Shown here: positions 61,565 to 64,000 of the stretch, piece by piece
Numbering within the stretch: the first letter of the stretch is position 1
Layout: the number at the start of each line of letters is the position of its first letter
Source: Mycolicibacterium porcinum
Lineage (GTDB): Bacteria > Actinomycetota > Actinomycetes > Mycobacteriales > Mycobacteriaceae
NCBI GenBank assembly: GCA_002086835.1
Contig: MVIG01000002.1
Span: 434,001 to 498,000 of the forward strand
Length of the DNA stretch: 64,000 nucleotides
Direction: 5' to 3'
Notes under the pieces: generated by a model
The model's database searches: none
Told to the model about the DNA's origin: nothing
Seen by the model: the letters and a program-made list of their open reading frames with translations, nothing else
Made by a program: the position numbers and the translations under genes

Positions 61565-62980
61565 ATGTCGCATGACAGTGCCTCGAGGGTCGAGTACCTG
61601 ACCATCCAGCCGGTGCCTGAATCGCAGCGCACCGGAAAGGTGCGCCACCTTTTCTCGTTCTGGTTCACCGTCCAGATCATCCCGCTCGCCGTGGTCACAG
61701 GTCTTCTGGGGCCGACGATCTACAAGCTGGACGTCACCTCGACGATCATCGCGATCGTTCTCGGCAGTGTCGTGGGTGCGGTCTTCATGGCCCTGCACTC
61801 GGTGCAGGGGTCGGGCCTCGGTGTGCCGCAGATGATCCAGGCGCGCGCCCAGTTCGGGATGTACGGGTCACTGCTGGTGATCGTCGTCGTAATCCTCGCG
61901 TACGTCGGCTGGATCGTCTCCCTGATGATATTGGCGCAGCAGACCCTGGTCGCGGTCTTCCCATCTCTGAATTCTGTTGTGGCACTTGCCGTCAGTACGG
62001 CCCTCACGCTGGTCACCGTCGTGGTCGGCTACCAGCTCATCCTCCGGCTGAACCGGGTGATGGTCTGGCTCTCGGGCCTGGCCTTGCTGTTCACCCTCGG
62101 CTACACCGCAATCGCCGCGGCGCACGGCGGCATCGGCGGCGGCGTCGGTGGCGCCTTCAACTGGACCGGCTTCCTGGGCATGGCATCGGTGGCCGGAATC
62201 TGGCAGCTTTCGTATGCGCCGTATGTCTCGGACTACTCGCGCTATCTACCGTCCTCGACCACCCCGCGTTCGGCGTTCTGGTTCACGTACTTCGGCACAC
62301 TGCTGGGTGCCGCCGGAGCGATGATCGTCGGTGCGCTCCTCGTGGCGGGCCTGGGCGCCGATGCCCAACTGGCGAGTCTTTCGCGCATCATGCCCGGCCC
62401 GCTGTTCGTCTTCGTGATGCTCGTGTTCTTCTTCGGGGCCATCGATGCCGGTGTCATCAATATGTACGGATCGTCACTGTGCACGCTGACCTGCATCCAG
62501 GCCTTCAAACTCAAGTGGTCGCCGAAGTCCTCGGCCAGGAACATCACAGCGACAGCGATCGCGGTCGTGGTCTTCGTCGCCGCCGTCGGATTCTCCGATG
62601 ACTTCCTCGTTCAGTACTCCAACTTCATCAGCATCCTGATCTACCTGCTGATTCCGTGGAGCATCGTCAACCTGATCGACTACTACGTGGTGAAGAAGGG
62701 GCATTACGACCCAGCCTCGTTCAGCGACCCGAAGAGTGGATACGGCGCCTTCAACGTGCCGGCCGTGCTCAGCTACTTCCTCGGCTTCGTCGTCCAAATC
62801 CCCTTCATGTCAACGGCGTTCTATCAAGGTGCGATTGCCGGCAGGATCGGTGGCATCGATACGGCGTGGATTGTGGGGACGATCGCGACGTTCTTCATCT
62901 ACCTCGGTCTGATCAAGCTGTGGCGGGTACGCGGGGCCGAGCAGATGCAGCCCGCCCTCGCTGCCGAGAGTGCGCGCTGA
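61565..62980 (+). CDS. NCS1-family permease (purine/cytosine permease type)
   Basis: A 471-residue transporter with about 12 membrane helices. NCS1 marks include the first helices (FWFTVQIIPLAVVTGLLGP), the substrate-site region QARAQFGMYGS, SYAPYVSDYSRYLP and GVINMYGSSLCTL. The family imports nucleobases, hydantoins, allantoin and related compounds with protons or sodium. ATG 61565 has AAGGAC nine bases upstream. In this cluster it is probably the uptake step for the nitrogenous substrate. Confidence 0.9.
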   Translation: MSHDSASRVEYLTIQPVPESQRTGKVRHLFSFWFTVQIIPLAVVTGLLGPTIYKLDVTSTIIAIVLGSVVGAVFMALHSVQGSGLGVPQMIQARAQFGMYGSLLVIVVVILAYVGWIVSLMILAQQTLVAVFPSLNSVVALAVSTALTLVTVVVGYQLILRLNRVMVWLSGLALLFTLGYTAIAAAHGGIGGGVGGAFNWTGFLGMASVAGIWQLSYAPYVSDYSRYLPSSTTPRSAFWFTYFGTLLGAAGAMIVGALLVAGLGADAQLASLSRIMPGPLFVFVMLVFFFGAIDAGVINMYGSSLCTLTCIQAFKLKWSPKSSARNITATAIAVVVFVAAVGFSDDFLVQYSNFISILIYLLIPWSIVNLIDYYVVKKGHYDPASFSDPKSGYGAFNVPAVLSYFLGFVVQIPFMSTAFYQGAIAGRIGGIDTAWIVGTIATFFIYLGLIKLWRVRGAEQMQPALAAESAR

Positions 62981-63020
62981 TTCCAGTGGCGTGACCGCGG
63001 TGACTCGATACGGTTGGCAT

Positions 63021-64000
63021 GTGAGCATCACGGTGCGCGAACTGCTGGACATGCCGCACCTGCAGCTGCGCCTGCACTCGGGCAAGGCCGGGCTGGACCG
63101 TCAGGTGACCTGGACGCACACCTCGGATCTGCCCGAGCCGTGGCAGTGGGTCAGCGCCGGGGAACTGCTGATGACCAATGGAATGTCGTTCCCGTCGTCG
63201 GCGGCCGATCAGGAGCACCTGCTCGAGGAACTGCATCGGGTGGGGGCCAGTGGCCTGGCGATCGGCGAGGACATGTTCTGCCCTCAGCTCACCCAACGGT
63301 TCTCCCGGGCCAGCGAACGGCTCGAGCTGCCGGTGCTGTGGATCCGCTATCCGATGCCGTTCGTGGCGATCTCGCGCGCGGTCGCCGAGGCCACCCTGCT
63401 CGAGCAGTCCCAGAGGCTCATGCGCACGGCACGCATCTATGACGCGTTGCGCCATTCCACGGCTGGCGATGCGGGGCGATCGAGCATTGCCGATGCACTG
63501 ACGAAGGAACTGAAATGCGCTGTGTACGTGTGCGATCGGATGACAGGGGAGGCCTATCACCCTGACGGGCCGCACCCGCCCGGCGATGTGAAGGAGACCG
63601 TACGGACGGCCTCGCAGGGCACGCTGGCCGCCGGGGCGCGATCGGTGCTGACCACCGGCGGGATCGAGGTGCTGGTCGGCGAGGTGCCCACGCATGACGA
63701 CGCGGTGCTGGCCGTCATCCGCGAAGGCGGAGCCGCGCTCGACGGGGTGCTGATCCAGCACGCCGCGACCGTCGTCGCGCTGGAGTTGTCCCAGACCCAC
63801 CTGACCCTCGAACACGCCCGGCGCTCAGGCGCCGAGCTCACCGCGCAGCTCATCGACGGCCGGATGGACCAGCGCGTCGGGCGCAGGCAACTGCTGTCCT
63901 CGGGGCTGGATCCGGCGACGTCGATGTTCGTCTCGGCCACCTGCGATGACGAACGGCGGTTGCGCGATCTCCATGTGGCGTTGTGGCGCCGCCGCATCCC
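63021..64000 (+). CDS. Second PucR-family regulator (3' end outside window)
   Basis: The frame from GTG 63021 is open to the window end (326 codons visible), which is why it has no stop here. The N-terminal PucR domain reads TVRELLDMPHLQLRLHSGK and WVSAGELLMTNGMSFPSS, similar in layout to the regulator at 57879. The C-terminal helix-turn-helix should lie beyond the edge. Downstream of the NCS1 permease by 40 bases, so it may be co-transcribed and sense the imported compound. Confidence 0.88.
   Translation, partial: MSITVRELLDMPHLQLRLHSGKAGLDRQVTWTHTSDLPEPWQWVSAGELLMTNGMSFPSSAADQEHLLEELHRVGASGLAIGEDMFCPQLTQRFSRASERLELPVLWIRYPMPFVAISRAVAEATLLEQSQRLMRTARIYDALRHSTAGDAGRSSIADALTKELKCAVYVCDRMTGEAYHPDGPHPPGDVKETVRTASQGTLAAGARSVLTTGGIEVLVGEVPTHDDAVLAVIREGGAALDGVLIQHAATVVALELSQTHLTLEHARRSGAELTAQLIDGRMDQRVGRRQLLSSGLDPATSMFVSATCDDERRLRDLHVALWRRRI

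Overview
The window is high-GC actinobacterial DNA and reads as the chromosome of a non-tuberculous mycobacterium, probably a rapid grower (Mycolicibacterium type). The main evidence is gene order shared with the M. tuberculosis Rv0321-Rv0344c segment: dcd, udgA, an alaA/aspC-type aminotransferase, the large Fe-S oxidoreductase (Rv0338c type), iniR (Rv0339c type), an Rv0340-type gene, iniB-iniA-iniC and an lpqJ-type lipoprotein. Many blocks not in that M. tuberculosis segment are inserted. No tRNA, rRNA, CRISPR array, transposase or phage gene was seen.

Layout. (1) 1-8.6 kb: end of a membrane-anchored DUF7159-like protein, dcd, an ammonium channel behind a GlnR-like site, a complete DUF7159-like protein with a Pro/Gly-rich tail, udgA, a CYP140-type P450 followed by a DinB-fold (maleylpyruvate isomerase-like) protein and an NTF2-like protein. 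(2) 8.6-15.4 kb, mostly minus strand: a three-subunit molybdenum aldehyde oxidase resembling PaoABC, a YibE/F membrane protein, AlaA-type aminotransferase and a small exported peptide. (3) 15.4-36.3 kb: Fe-S oxidoreductase with a repetitive Ala/Pro/Lys tail, iniR, and the ini region. Here iniBAC is bracketed by two membrane-anchored Hsp70/actin-fold proteins with long extracytoplasmic Pro/Thr tails, and two more small Thr-tailed anchor proteins follow. Then an LLM oxidoreductase, a TIGR03085-like protein, lpqJ, a metallo-beta-lactamase-fold protein and a polytopic membrane protein. (4) 36.3-44.1 kb: a sulfonate-type ABC importer with an arylsulfotransferase-like enzyme and a divergent LacI regulator, a DUF4272 protein, and an SDR/TetR pair. 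(5) 44.4-55.0 kb: an agmatinase-family gene, then a tandem glycine riboswitch controlling gcvP-gcvT-gcvH-glyA-sdaA-lipA-lpdA. (6) 55.0-64.0 kb: a repeat element with terminal inverted repeats, then a catabolic cluster (creatininase-fold, SDR and epimerase on the minus strand; PucR, GMC oxidoreductase, small partner subunit, NCS1 permease and a second PucR on the plus strand).

How the genes work together. The most notable unit is the ini region. IniA and IniC are dynamin-like GTPases, IniB and the Rv0340-type protein share an N-terminal domain, and IniR (next to an Hsp70-like gene) is the likely activator. CCCCTA repeats occur upstream of both iniB and the Rv0340-type gene and are candidates for its binding site. 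The glycine operon carries every step from glycine to pyruvate, plus its own lipoyl synthase and lipoamide dehydrogenase, behind a glycine sensor. Functional calls rest on motifs and remembered family sequences; no searches were run.
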